Shown here in pieces: positions 27,197 to 36,138 of a stretch of 59,978 nt of DNA. Source of the stretch: Lautropia sp. (lineage in GTDB: Bacteria > Pseudomonadota > Gammaproteobacteria > Burkholderiales > Burkholderiaceae_E). Position 1 is the stretch's first letter, and each line of letters opens with the position of its first letter. Below the pieces are notes generated by a model. It was not told the origin of the DNA, searched no databases, and was given only the letters and a program-made list of their open reading frames with translations. A program made the translations under genes and the position numbers. The DNA is taken from positions 1,784-61,761 of the forward strand of contig JAUNHU010000004.1 of NCBI GenBank assembly GCA_030523825.1. Reading direction: 5' to 3'.

Positions 27197-27586
27197 GGGT
27201 CGCCATTGGCTTTCTGCCTGTTTTTCTGCCGGTTTGCCGCCTGAACATCGGCGCCGGGCTGGTCCGGGGCGCGTTGACCGGGCACGGGCCTTCCCTATCA
27301 GGGGCCTTCTGCCAGTCCCGCCATGCACGGGCGGTTGTTCCGGGGGCTTCGCTGGCGCAAGCGGGACGCTTTGGCTAAACTCGGCGGATACCGGCCGTGA
27401 CTGGCGATGGGGTAGAGCACTACCAGGGAGTGGCCGGTGTCAGTTCCTTCTTTCCTGCCGTTCGCCTGGGCAGGGTGTCTCGTGCAGGTGCCCGCGCGCC
27501 TTTTACGCTGTCTGGCCGTGCAGGCATTGCCGATTCCATTCACCAGAGTCGTTTGGCCGCCCCGTGTGGCCCCGGAGTAGATCATC
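27197..27586. other. Intergenic stretch upstream of glyA
   Basis: 390 bp without a gene. It should contain the glyA promoter. I looked for glycine-riboswitch-like elements and for a promoter and saw neither clearly. Confidence 0.5.
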
Positions 27587-28834
27587 ATGTTTGACCGCAA
27601 GCAGACACTCGCCCAGGTTGATTCCGCCCTGTGGGACGCCATCCAGAAAGAGGAGCGTCGTCAGGAAGCGCACATCGAGCTGATTGCATCCGAAAACTAC
27701 ACCAGCCCGGCCGTGATGCAGGCGCAGGGCAGCCAGCTCACCAACAAGTACGCCGAGGGCTATCCCGGCAAGCGCTACTACGGTGGCTGCGAATTCGTCG
27801 ACATCGCCGAGCAGCTGGCCATCGACCGTCTGAAGCAGCTCTACGGTGCCGAATGCGCCAACGTGCAGCCCAACTCCGGTTCGCAGGCCAACCAGGCCGT
27901 GTTCCTCGGGTTGGCCAAGCCCGGCGACACCATCCTCGGCATGTCGCTGGCGATGGGTGGCCACCTCACGCACGGCTCCCCGGTCAACATGTCGGGTCGC
28001 TGGTTCAACGTGGTTTCCTACGGTCTCAACGAGAAGGAAGAAATCGACTACGACCAGATGGAGCGTCTGGCCCACGAGCACAAGCCGCGCATCATCATCG
28101 CGGGTGCCTCGGCCTATTCGCTGGTCATCGACTGGGCGCGTTTTGCCAGGGTGGCCAAGGATGTCGGCGCCATCTTCATGGTGGACATGGCGCACTACGC
28201 CGGCCTGATCGCCGGTGGCGTCTATCCCAACCCGGTGCCGCATGCCGATGTCGTCACCTCCACCACCCACAAGAGCCTGCGTGGCCCGCGCGGTGGTTTC
28301 ATCCTGATGAAGCCCGAGCACGAGAAGGCCATCAACTCCGCCATTTTCCCCGGCCTGCAGGGCGGCCCGCTGATGCACGTCATCGCCGGCAAGGCCGTGG
28401 CCTTCAAGGAAGCGCTCGATCCGGCCTTCAAGGTTTATCAGCAGCAGGTGGTCGAGAATGCCCAGGCGCTGGCCAGCACCCTGGTGCAGAAGGGCTTCCG
28501 CATCGTGTCGGGCCGCACCGAATCCCACGTGATGCTGGTCGATCTGCGCTCGCGCGGCATCACCGGCAAGGATGCCGAAGCCGTGCTGGGCAAGGCGCAC
28601 ATCACGGTCAACAAGAACGCCATCCCCAACGACCCCGAGAAGCCCTTCGTCACCAGCGGCATCCGGGTCGGTTCGCCGGCCATGACCACCCGTGGTTTCG
28701 GCAAGGCCGAGGCCGTGCTGGTGGGCGAACTCATCTCGCAGGTGCTCGACAAGCCCAACGACGAAGCCAACATCGCGGACGTGCGCGCGAAGGTCGAGGC
28801 GCTCACGGCGAAGTTCCCCGTCTACGGCGGCTGA
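27587..28834 (+). CDS. glyA: Serine hydroxymethyltransferase
   Basis: A 415-residue PLP enzyme interconverting serine and glycine with tetrahydrofolate, the main one-carbon source. [40 protein letters not shown] and the PLP lysine Lys229 in [13 protein letters not shown] are all intact, and length is standard. It is followed by nrdR 71 bp downstream, a common betaproteobacterial arrangement. Confidence 0.98.
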   Translation: MFDRKQTLAQVDSALWDAIQKEERRQEAHIELIASENYTSPAVMQAQGSQLTNKYAEGYPGKRYYGGCEFVDIAEQLAIDRLKQLYGAECANVQPNSGSQANQAVFLGLAKPGDTILGMSLAMGGHLTHGSPVNMSGRWFNVVSYGLNEKEEIDYDQMERLAHEHKPRIIIAGASAYSLVIDWARFARVAKDVGAIFMVDMAHYAGLIAGGVYPNPVPHADVVTSTTHKSLRGPRGGFILMKPEHEKAINSAIFPGLQGGPLMHVIAGKAVAFKEALDPAFKVYQQQVVENAQALASTLVQKGFRIVSGRTESHVMLVDLRSRGITGKDAEAVLGKAHITVNKNAIPNDPEKPFVTSGIRVGSPAMTTRGFGKAEAVLVGELISQVLDKPNDEANIADVRAKVEALTAKFPVYGG

Positions 28835-28905
28835 TCTCGCGTCATCCCTGACCTCGTCCCCGGTGTCGCGGCAGGTTGCTGCGGCACCGGACGGAGAACT
28901 CCGCC

Positions 28906-29559
28906 ATGCACTGTCCCTTCTGCAATCACACCGAAACGCAGGTGATGGAAACCCGCGAGCTGGACGGTGGCGACAGCATCCGTCGCCGTCGTCGCTGCTC
29001 GGGTTGCGATCGCCGGTTCACGACCTACGAGCGGGTCGAGCTGTCGATGCCGGACGTGCTCAAGAGCGATGGCCGCAAGGTTCCCTATCAGCGCTCCAAG
29101 CTCGAATACTCGATGAAGCTGGCGCTGCGCAAGCGCCCGGTTTCCGACGAGGCACTCAACAACGCACTCGATCAGGTCGAGGCAGGCATCTTCAAGCTGG
29201 GGGTGCGCGAAATTCCCAGCGCTACCATTGGCCAGCACGTGATGAACGTGCTGCGCGAACTCGACACCGTGGCCTACATCCGCTTTGCCTCGGTGTACCG
29301 CAAGTTTGAAGACATCGTCGCCTTTGCCGATGTCATCCAGGAAATCGGGGATGCTGGTGCGGCCCCGGTCACGGGCAACGGCGCTCAGTCCGCTTCCGCT
29401 GATGGCGGGGCAGATGCCCCGGTGCCGGCCAGCCCATCCGTGCCGGGCGGGCAGGGCGCAGCCGCTGCCGATTCCCGCGCAGCCGGCGGGCGCAGTGCCG
29501 GCATGTCTCCCCGTCAGGTGCCCGCATCCGGCCCGGCAGCCAGCAAGGGAAAGCGTTGA
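28906..29559 (+). CDS. nrdR: Transcriptional repressor NrdR, with a long C-terminal tail
   Basis: A 217-residue zinc-ribbon and ATP-cone repressor of ribonucleotide reductase genes. The zinc cysteines are Cys3, Cys6, Cys31 and Cys34 (MHCPFCNH, RCSGCDRRFTTYERVE). The ATP-cone follows (KSDGRKVPYQRSKLEYSM to YIRFASVYRKFEDI). Typical NrdR ends near residue 150-160; here about 60 extra residues rich in Ala, Gly, Pro and Ser follow. ATG 28906 with GGAGAA upstream gives the canonical start. The stop overlaps the ribD ATG by one base. Confidence 0.94.
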   Translation: MHCPFCNHTETQVMETRELDGGDSIRRRRRCSGCDRRFTTYERVELSMPDVLKSDGRKVPYQRSKLEYSMKLALRKRPVSDEALNNALDQVEAGIFKLGVREIPSATIGQHVMNVLRELDTVAYIRFASVYRKFEDIVAFADVIQEIGDAGAAPVTGNGAQSASADGGADAPVPASPSVPGGQGAAAADSRAAGGRSAGMSPRQVPASGPAASKGKR

Positions 29560-30713
29560 TGTTCACCGATGCCGACCGGCAGCACATGGCGCGTGCCATC
29601 GAACTGGCCGCACAGGGGCTCTGCACCACCATGCCCAACCCGCGGGTGGGTTGCGTCATCGTGCGAGACGGCCTGGTGGTGGGCGAGGGCTGGCACCGGC
29701 AGACCGGTCAGCCCCATGCCGAAGTGTTGGCGCTGGCCGAAGCAGGCGAGCTGGCGCGTGGCGCCACTGCCTATGTCACTTTGGAGCCCTGCGCCCATCA
29801 TGGGCGCACGCCGCCCTGCGCCGATCGCCTCGTCGAGGCTGGCGTGGCGAAGGTCATTGCCGCCATCGAAGACCCCAATCGGCTCGTCAACGGCAAGGGG
29901 TTGGCCCGCCTGCGCGAGGCGGGCATCACCGTGCGCTGCGGCCTGCTGGCCGACGAAGCCACTGCGCTGAATGAAGGCTTCATCGCCCGGATGACCCGTG
30001 GCTGGCCGTGGGTGCGCCTGAAGGCTGCCTCCTCGCTTGATGGCTTCATTGCCCTGCCCAATGGCGAGAGCCAGTGGATCACTGGCGAACAGGCCCGCGC
30101 CGACGGTCATGCCTGGCGCGCGCGCGCCTGCGCGATCCTTACTGGCATCGGTACCGTGAAGGCCGACAACCCCTCGCTCACCGTGCGCCACGTGCCCACC
30201 GCCCGCCAGCCGGTGCGTGTGCTGGTGGATGCCCGGCTGGAAGTGGACGAGCACGCCGCCATCTTCGGCCCTGGCGAAGTCTGGGTGGCCCATGCGCTGC
30301 CCGACGACTGGCCCGATGGCGGCAAGCGCCAGCGCCTGCTGGATCGGGGCGTGCGGCTGCTGTCGCTGCCCGATGAAAGCCGGCGGCGGGTGAGTCTGCC
30401 CGCGCTGCTCCAGGAAATGGGCAAGGCCGGTTTCAACGAGCTGCACGTGGAGGCGGGCGCTGGTCTCAATGCTGCCCTGATGACGGCGGGCCTGGTCGAC
30501 GAGCTGCTGCTCTATCTGGCGCCTTCGCTGCTGGGGGCGGGCCTGCAGGCCCTGAAGATGCCGCCGGTGCCCGCGCTCGATCAGCGCATCCGCCTCGCCT
30601 GGCGCGACGTGAGCCCGGTGGGCAACGACCTGCGGCTGCGGGCGCGGGTGCTCAACGCTGATGCCGCCGGGGAGCCTTCAGAAGGGCTGCATCCGGTGCC
30701 TGCCGCTTCCTGA
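29559..30713 (+). CDS. ribD: Bifunctional riboflavin biosynthesis deaminase/reductase
   Basis: A 384-residue enzyme for two steps of riboflavin synthesis. The N-terminal deaminase has zinc ligands in HAE (His53-Glu55) and PCAHHGRTPPC (Cys78 and Cys87). The C-terminal reductase starts at VRLKAASSLDGFIALPNGES and has GIGTVKADNPSLTVR and HVEAGAGLNAALM. It starts at ATG 29559, overlapping the nrdR stop, and is the first of four riboflavin genes. Confidence 0.96.
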   Translation: MFTDADRQHMARAIELAAQGLCTTMPNPRVGCVIVRDGLVVGEGWHRQTGQPHAEVLALAEAGELARGATAYVTLEPCAHHGRTPPCADRLVEAGVAKVIAAIEDPNRLVNGKGLARLREAGITVRCGLLADEATALNEGFIARMTRGWPWVRLKAASSLDGFIALPNGESQWITGEQARADGHAWRARACAILTGIGTVKADNPSLTVRHVPTARQPVRVLVDARLEVDEHAAIFGPGEVWVAHALPDDWPDGGKRQRLLDRGVRLLSLPDESRRRVSLPALLQEMGKAGFNELHVEAGAGLNAALMTAGLVDELLLYLAPSLLGAGLQALKMPPVPALDQRIRLAWRDVSPVGNDLRLRARVLNADAAGEPSEGLHPVPAAS

Positions 30714-31004
30714 TGAGGTGTCGCTCCGGCCGGGGCCGTCCCGACGGGCGCGCCGGACACGTGGCATGCTGCGCTGCAGGCTGGTTCTGCCCCCGGCGAT
30801 TGCTTCAGGCTTCGTGCACGGCCGGTGCCGCCACAGCGGTGCCCGCTTTCATCGCAGTACCCGCATGCCGCCTTGCCCGGTGGCCATTTCCGACACCGGC
30901 GGCGTGTGATGCTGCATGTGTGCCGGTATCCGGGCTGAATGCGCCTACAATGAGGAATCCTCCGGGGCACGTCTTCGTGGCCCCATCAGCGTCAGGAAAC
31001 AAAC

Positions 31005-31724
31005 ATGTTTACAGGCATCGTCGCAGCAGTGGGCAACATCCGTCGGGTCGAACCGCTGGGTGACGATGGCGTGCGCCTGTCTGTCGATGCCGGCTCACTG
31101 GGCATGGACGATGTCGCCATTGGTGATTCCATTGCCATTCAGGGCGCCTGCATGACCGTGGTCTCGATGACGCCCGACAGCTTCACGGTCGATGTCTCGG
31201 CCGAAAGCCTGCGCCGCACGGTCGGGCTGGCACAGCCCGGCCCGGTCAATCTCGAAAAGGCCATGCGCCTGTCCGACCGCCTCGGCGGGCATCTGGTGTC
31301 GGGGCATGTCGATGGTCTGGGCGTGGTGCGCCAATACCGTCCGGTGGGCGAAAGCCACCTGCTCGAAATCCTCGCGCCCTGGTCGATGGCGGCCTTTCTG
31401 GTTTACAAGGGCTCCATCACCGTCAACGGTGTCAGCCTCACGGTCAACGGCGTGCAGGATCTGGCGCTGGCCGATGCGCTGGATGCCGGCTGGGGGGCCG
31501 ATGCCGCCGCCGTGTTGCGCGACACGTCCGTTGCCGCTCACCCGGCCGACCGCTGCTGTGCCTTCCAGATCAACCTGATCCCGCACACGGTGGCCGTCAC
31601 CACATTGCAGCACGTCAAGCCGGGAGACAGGGTCAATCTGGAAGTGGACATGGTGGCCCGCTATCTGGCGCGCCGCAACGAAGTCGAGCGCATCGACGCT
31701 TCTCTTGAACAAAAGGTTGTTTAA
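31005..31724 (+). CDS. ribE: Riboflavin synthase alpha chain with an insertion
   Basis: A 239-residue enzyme that dismutates two 6,7-dimethyl-8-ribityllumazine molecules to riboflavin. It begins with the conserved MFTGIVAAVG, and both lumazine-binding barrels are present (GACMTVVSM, GGHLVSGHVDG; then GVSLTVNGV, INLIPHTVAVTTL). Most family members are 200-215 residues. Here about 35 extra residues (151-186, Ala/Asp-rich) split the second barrel between TVNGV and the FQINLIPHT strand. The frame is intact, so it is not a frameshift. Confidence 0.94.
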   Translation: MFTGIVAAVGNIRRVEPLGDDGVRLSVDAGSLGMDDVAIGDSIAIQGACMTVVSMTPDSFTVDVSAESLRRTVGLAQPGPVNLEKAMRLSDRLGGHLVSGHVDGLGVVRQYRPVGESHLLEILAPWSMAAFLVYKGSITVNGVSLTVNGVQDLALADALDAGWGADAAAVLRDTSVAAHPADRCCAFQINLIPHTVAVTTLQHVKPGDRVNLEVDMVARYLARRNEVERIDASLEQKVV

Positions 31725-31772
31725 CCGGGCGACCCGACCGGGTCGGAAACTTGCATGACTAAGGATGAGATG

Positions 31773-32891
31773 ATGACATCGCTGTCCAGCACGGCAGAAA
31801 TCCTCGCGGATTTCCGGGCCGGCAAGATGGTCATCCTGATCGACGACGAAGACCGCGAGAACGAAGGCGACATCGTGATGGCGGCCGATTTCGTCACGCC
31901 CGAGGCCATCAATTTCATGGCGCGTCATGCGCGTGGCCTCATCTGTCTCACGCTCACCGAAGATCGCTGCCGCCGGCTGCGCCTGCCGCTGATGACCGCC
32001 GTCAACGGGACGAAGATGAGCACCAATTTCACGATGTCGATCGAGGCGGCCGAAGGTGTCACCACCGGCATCTCGGCGGCCGACCGTGCACGAACCATCC
32101 AGGCGGCGGTGGCGGCCGACGCAAAACCGTCCGACATCGTCCAGCCCGGCCACGTGTTCCCCGTGATGGCGCGCGATGGCGGCGTGCTGATGCGCGCCGG
32201 CCATACCGAGGCCGGCTGCGATCTCGGCGCGATGACCGGGCTTACCCCGGCAGCTGTCATCTGCGAGATCATGAAGGACGACGGCACGATGGCCCGTCTG
32301 CCCGACCTGCTGGTTTTTGCGCGTGAACACGGTTTGCGCATCGGCACCATTGCCGACCTCATCGCCTACCGCAGCGCTCACGAAACCCTGGTCGAGCGCA
32401 TCGGCCAGCAGCGCGTGCCCACGGTGGCCGGCGAACTCGACCTGATGGCCTATCGTGACAAATCCACCGGCCAGGTGCATCTGGCGCTGGTGGTCGGCAC
32501 GCCGCAACCCGATCAGGAAGCCTGCGTGCGCGTGCACGAACCCCTGTCGGCGCTCGATCTGCTGGGCGCGCCCAATTCACATGCCTGGCCCATCAACCCG
32601 GCCTTGCAGGCCATTGCTGCCCACGGCAATGGTGTGCTGCTCATGCTCAACTGCGCCCCCGATGCCGACGTGCTCGTCGGTCAGATCCGGCAATGGAATG
32701 CTGCAGACGACGATGAGGCGAAGCCGGAGTCGGCGCGCTCGAACACGCTGCGCAATTACGGCATCGGTGCGCAGATCCTGCGGGATCTGGGCGTGGGGCG
32801 CATGAAGCTGCTCACCCGCCAGCGCCGCATGCCCAGCATGGCAGGCTTCAATCTCGAAGTCACCAGCTATCAGGAGATCGGTGCAGAATGA
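31773..32891 (+). CDS. ribB: 3,4-dihydroxy-2-butanone 4-phosphate synthase with degenerate GTP cyclohydrolase II domain
   Basis: The N-terminal ~205 residues are a complete RibB domain (DDEDRENEGDIVMAADF, FTMSIEAAEGVTTGISAADR, HVFPVMARDGGVLMRAGHTE), making the four-carbon precursor of riboflavin. The C-terminal half has the RibA fold (NTLRNYGIGAQILRDLGVG) but lacks the zinc Cys cluster: RVHSEC is replaced by RVHEPLSALD. Cyclohydrolase activity is therefore unlikely, as in many betaproteobacteria. AAGGA at 31761-31765 is ideally placed for ATG 31773; ATG 31755 is an alternative start. Confidence 0.93.
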   Translation: MTSLSSTAEILADFRAGKMVILIDDEDRENEGDIVMAADFVTPEAINFMARHARGLICLTLTEDRCRRLRLPLMTAVNGTKMSTNFTMSIEAAEGVTTGISAADRARTIQAAVAADAKPSDIVQPGHVFPVMARDGGVLMRAGHTEAGCDLGAMTGLTPAAVICEIMKDDGTMARLPDLLVFAREHGLRIGTIADLIAYRSAHETLVERIGQQRVPTVAGELDLMAYRDKSTGQVHLALVVGTPQPDQEACVRVHEPLSALDLLGAPNSHAWPINPALQAIAAHGNGVLLMLNCAPDADVLVGQIRQWNAADDDEAKPESARSNTLRNYGIGAQILRDLGVGRMKLLTRQRRMPSMAGFNLEVTSYQEIGAE

Positions 32892-33071
32892 GGTCTGGCG
32901 CTGCCTGTCGCGTGCAGCAGGCCCTGATGCCCGAGGTTCCGGCGGTGCGTGTCACCGCCGGCTTGAGCCGCAGATCCTGTTTCGCCCGGTAACATCACCC
33001 CCTAACACGAACACCCTTGGCCACGGTGCCCGCCTGAAGTCTCAGCGCAGCGGGCCGTGGTGTCCTCATCC

Positions 33072-33100
33072 GGGCGAACCGGGTTCCATTCGGTTCGCCC
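33072..33100 (+). repeat. Perfect 10-bp hairpin upstream of ribH
   Basis: GGGCGAACCG (33072-33081) pairs with CGGTTCGCCC (33091-33100) around a 9-nt loop, in the 276-bp gap between ribB and ribH. There is no T-run, so it is not a standard terminator. It may be a leader structure of ribH-nusB, and it does not resemble the FMN riboswitch. Confidence 0.5.
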
Positions 33101-33167
33101 CACGCCGGGAAGCCTTTTCCGGATCGCTTCCCGACATCAACCATCAAACACACAACGGAGCAAACAC

Positions 33168-33653
33168 ATGAGTGTCGACCGAATCACCGGCTCGCTGCAG
33201 GGCGAAGGACTGCGCATCGGTATCGTGCAGGCGCGTTTCAACGAGGAATTCGGCAAGACATCGCTGGATGCCTGCCTGGCCGAATTGCAGAAACTGGGTG
33301 TGGCCGAGGCCGACACGCTGGTCTGCACCGTGCCGGGCGCACTCGAAGTGCCGCTGGTGCTGCTGCAACTGGCCAACTCCGGCCAGTTCGATGCACTGAT
33401 CGCCATCGGCACCATCATCAAGGGCGAAACCTATCACTTTGAAGTGGTGTGCAACGAAAGCGCCCGGGGCATCAGCCAGGTCGGGCTGGAGCTGGGCATC
33501 CCGGTCGCCAACGCCATCCTCACCACCTACACTGAAGAACAGACCCGTCAGCGCGCTGCAGAAAAAGGTGCAGAAGCTGCCCGTGTCGCCGTGGAAATGG
33601 CCACGCTCTCCGGCATGCTCGACACGCTCGCCGGCGACGGCATCGAGGAGTGA
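33168..33653 (+). CDS. ribH: 6,7-dimethyl-8-ribityllumazine synthase
   Basis: A 161-residue enzyme condensing the two riboflavin precursors. [55 protein letters not shown] and [14 protein letters not shown] are diagnostic, with the catalytic His in ETYHFE. ACGGAG is 7 nt upstream of ATG 33168. The stop lies within 8 bp of the nusB start, the usual ribH-nusB pair. Confidence 0.97.
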   Translation: MSVDRITGSLQGEGLRIGIVQARFNEEFGKTSLDACLAELQKLGVAEADTLVCTVPGALEVPLVLLQLANSGQFDALIAIGTIIKGETYHFEVVCNESARGISQVGLELGIPVANAILTTYTEEQTRQRAAEKGAEAARVAVEMATLSGMLDTLAGDGIEE

Positions 33654-33658
33654 GCAGC

Positions 33659-34126
33659 ATGCAGGGACGCACACCGGCCGCTGCGGCGGGCAACCGCACG
33701 CGCAGCGCACGCCGTCGCTCGCGTGAATTTGCCATGCAGGGTATCTATCAGTGGCTGCTGTCCGGTGAGGATATCGGTGCCATCCAGGCGCACATCGAAA
33801 CCGGGCCGGGCTTCGACCGGGCCGACCGCGAGCACTTCGCCACGCTGCTGCGCGGCACCATCACCCAGGCTTCTGCGCTCGAAGCAGTCCTGCTGCCCAG
33901 CCTCGATCGCCCGCTGAATCTGCTCAGCCCGGTCGAGCGCGCCATCCTGATGCTGGCCTGCTTCGAGCTGAAGCATCATCAGGAAATTCCGTATCGCGTC
34001 GTCATCAACGAGGCGGTGGAGCTGGCGAAGAACTTTGGCGGCACCGACGGCTACAAGTACGTCAATGGCGTGCTCGATCGCGTCGTCGGCTCGGTGCGCC
34101 CCGAAGAAACCCGCGCCGGCAGCTGA
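33659..34126 (+). CDS. nusB: Transcription antitermination factor NusB
   Basis: A 155-residue all-helical factor that with NusE binds boxA RNA in rRNA operons. RSARRRSREFAMQGIYQWLL, PVERAILMLACFELKHHQEIP, VVINEAVELAKNFGGTDGYKYVNGVLDR are the family signature in order. ATG 33659 is preferred over GTG 33650 because GAGGAG (33645-33650) lies 8 nt upstream of it. Confidence 0.96.
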   Translation: MQGRTPAAAAGNRTRSARRRSREFAMQGIYQWLLSGEDIGAIQAHIETGPGFDRADREHFATLLRGTITQASALEAVLLPSLDRPLNLLSPVERAILMLACFELKHHQEIPYRVVINEAVELAKNFGGTDGYKYVNGVLDRVVGSVRPEETRAGS

Positions 34127-34434
34127 AGCGGGTTTTCCGGGAAGGCGCCGGAAATTGCACATTCGTGCTGCCGGAAGGGCGAGGCATCAGGGAGGGGCGT
34201 CAGGGCATGTCATTCGTGGCATGCCACGCGCCGGCGGAAACTCCTGATCCCGGCCAGGCACCTTCTCTCATGCCGGTATCTGATGTACACGCTTCACCCG
34301 GACACCCAGTTGGGGGGGGGGCGAAGCGTATCGTTGGTGCAGGGCGTGAATCAAAGTCTCTTTTTGTCAAGACAAACGATCGGTGCCGGCAATGAGCACG
34401 CCGGTTTTTTTCTGGGGGCGGCAGTCTTCCTGTC
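34127..34434. other. Intergenic stretch upstream of thiL with a G10 tract
   Basis: 308 bp without a gene. It holds an uninterrupted run of ten G at 34312-34321 and a small palindrome TTGTCAAGACAA near 34365-34376. No TPP riboswitch motif was seen. Confidence 0.6.
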
Positions 34435-35460
34435 ATGAATGAATTCGAGCTGATCCGGCATTTCTTTGCGCAGCAGCCCCCGCAGCTGCCGGCCGGCCAT
34501 CCCGATTCGCAGCTGCCGGTACATTTCGACACCTCCTGCGCAGCAGCTGTTTCCAGCAGCCTCCTGCTCGGCATCGGCGACGACTGCGCGTTGCTCGATG
34601 CGCCTGCGCCCGGACAGGTCCTGGCGGTGTCGTCTGACATGCTCGTCGAGGGGCGGCATTTCTTTCACGGCACCGACCCCGCTGCCATCGGCCACAAGGC
34701 GCTGGCCGTCAACCTGTCCGATCTGGCGGCAATGGGCGCACAGCCCGTGGGCTTCACCCTGGCGCTGGCGTTGCCGGCTGTCGATGAAGACTGGCTCGCG
34801 TCGTTCAGCAAGGCGATGCTGGCGCTGGCCAGCCGCGCGGCCTGTCCGCTGGTGGGGGGGGACACCACCCGGGGGCTGTTGACGATTTCCGTTACCGTGA
34901 TGGGGCAGGTGCCTGCCGGGCAGGCTTTGCGGCGCGATGGTGCGCGTGCCGGCGACGACATCTGGGTGAGTGGCGAGCTGGGTGCGGCGGCGCTGGCCGT
35001 GGCGCAGCGCCAGCAGGGACTGCCCGTCGATGCCCTGGCCGCGCAGCGCCTCGACTGGCCCATGCCCCGGCTCGCAGCCGGTATTGCCCTGCGGGGCATC
35101 GCTTCGGCAGCGATGGACATTTCCGACGGGCTCGCCGGAGACCTCGGTCATCTGTTGAGTGCGTCCGGACGTTGTTGTGGGCAGTCGCTGGGGGCCGAAC
35201 TGATGGCATCGGCATTGCCGCTGGCCGCGCCGCTGCATGCCTTGCCCCAAGCCGAGGCGCTGCACCACGCCCTGCACGGCGGCGACGATTACGAACTGCT
35301 GTTCACCGCGCCGCCCGACAGGGCCGCCACCATCAGCCGGCTGTTGCCCGAAGCCCGCCGGGTTGGGCGGATCATCGCCGGACGCGCTATCCTTCTCCTC
35401 GACGACAATGGCCGGCAACATCCCGTCGGCGCTTTTGGACACGACCACTTCGCATCATGA
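34435..35460 (+). CDS. thiL: Thiamine-monophosphate kinase
   Basis: A 341-residue kinase making thiamine pyrophosphate from thiamine monophosphate. LGIGDDCALLDAP, SSDMLVEGRHFF, GHKALAVNLSDLAAMGAQP, PLVGGDTTRG, AMDISDGLAGDLGHLL and HGGDDYELLFTAP are the conserved nucleotide- and magnesium-binding segments. A short Ala/Ser-rich insert lies near residues 30-45. Its stop overlaps the pgpA ATG (ATGA at 35457-35460). Confidence 0.95.
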   Translation: MNEFELIRHFFAQQPPQLPAGHPDSQLPVHFDTSCAAAVSSSLLLGIGDDCALLDAPAPGQVLAVSSDMLVEGRHFFHGTDPAAIGHKALAVNLSDLAAMGAQPVGFTLALALPAVDEDWLASFSKAMLALASRAACPLVGGDTTRGLLTISVTVMGQVPAGQALRRDGARAGDDIWVSGELGAAALAVAQRQQGLPVDALAAQRLDWPMPRLAAGIALRGIASAAMDISDGLAGDLGHLLSASGRCCGQSLGAELMASALPLAAPLHALPQAEALHHALHGGDDYELLFTAPPDRAATISRLLPEARRVGRIIAGRAILLLDDNGRQHPVGAFGHDHFAS

Positions 35461-35993
35461 ACGACAAGGCAGAAGACGTTACCGACCTGGTCCGCCCCGA
35501 TGGCACCTTTGGCCGGATCAGGCCCTCATTCGATTTCATGAAAGGCCGGCTCTCGCGCTGGATCGCTTTCGGTTTCGGGAGTGGCCTGTCCTCCGCTGCC
35601 CCCGGCACGGTGGGCACCCTGTTCGCATGGGTCAGCTTTGCTCTGCTGGAACCCCTGCTGGGCAGCGTCGGCATGGGCATCCTCATCCTGCTGGGGCTGG
35701 CGGCAGGCTACTGGGCCATCGACCGCACCGGCCGCGACGTGGGCGCGCACGACCACAGCGCCATCGTCTGGGATGAGGTCGTCGCCTTCTGGCTGGTGCT
35801 GTGGCTGGTGCCCGGCGATTTCGGCTGGCAGCTCTGGGCCTTCCTGCTTTTCCGCATCTTCGACATCGTCAAGCCCGCGCCCATCCGGGCCATCGACCGC
35901 CAGTGGCAGAGCGCCTTTGGCGTGCTGGCCGACGACCTGATGGCCGCGCTCTACACCGTGGTGCTGATGGCCGTCTGCGCACGCATCTTCTGA
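35457..35993 (+). CDS. pgpA: Phosphatidylglycerophosphatase A
   Basis: A 178-residue membrane phosphatase of the phosphatidylglycerol pathway. GFGSGLSSAAPGTVGTLFAW, IVWDEVVAFWLVLWLVP, FRIFDIVKPAPIRAIDR and GVLADDLMAALY are the family blocks, with three to four membrane segments. Start ATG 35457 overlaps the thiL stop, the common thiL-pgpA-cinA order. Confidence 0.94.
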   Translation: MNDKAEDVTDLVRPDGTFGRIRPSFDFMKGRLSRWIAFGFGSGLSSAAPGTVGTLFAWVSFALLEPLLGSVGMGILILLGLAAGYWAIDRTGRDVGAHDHSAIVWDEVVAFWLVLWLVPGDFGWQLWAFLLFRIFDIVKPAPIRAIDRQWQSAFGVLADDLMAALYTVVLMAVCARIF

Positions 35994-36138
35994 TGTTCCG
36001 GTTCACTTGTGGATACTTGATCGAGCCCTGACGACGCGCAGGACAGGTGTCTCGCATTGTTCCCTGTCCTGCATGCCTTGAGGGGCTTCGCGGGGACGAA
36101 GAAGTTCATCACTCGCTCCCACATACGGAGATCGCACC

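Noticed and set aside
30714..31004. An FMN riboswitch before ribE, or a TPP riboswitch before thiL or thiE
   Set aside because: The conserved core sequences of these elements were looked for in 30714-31004, 32892-33167, 34127-34434 and 47929-48060 and not seen.
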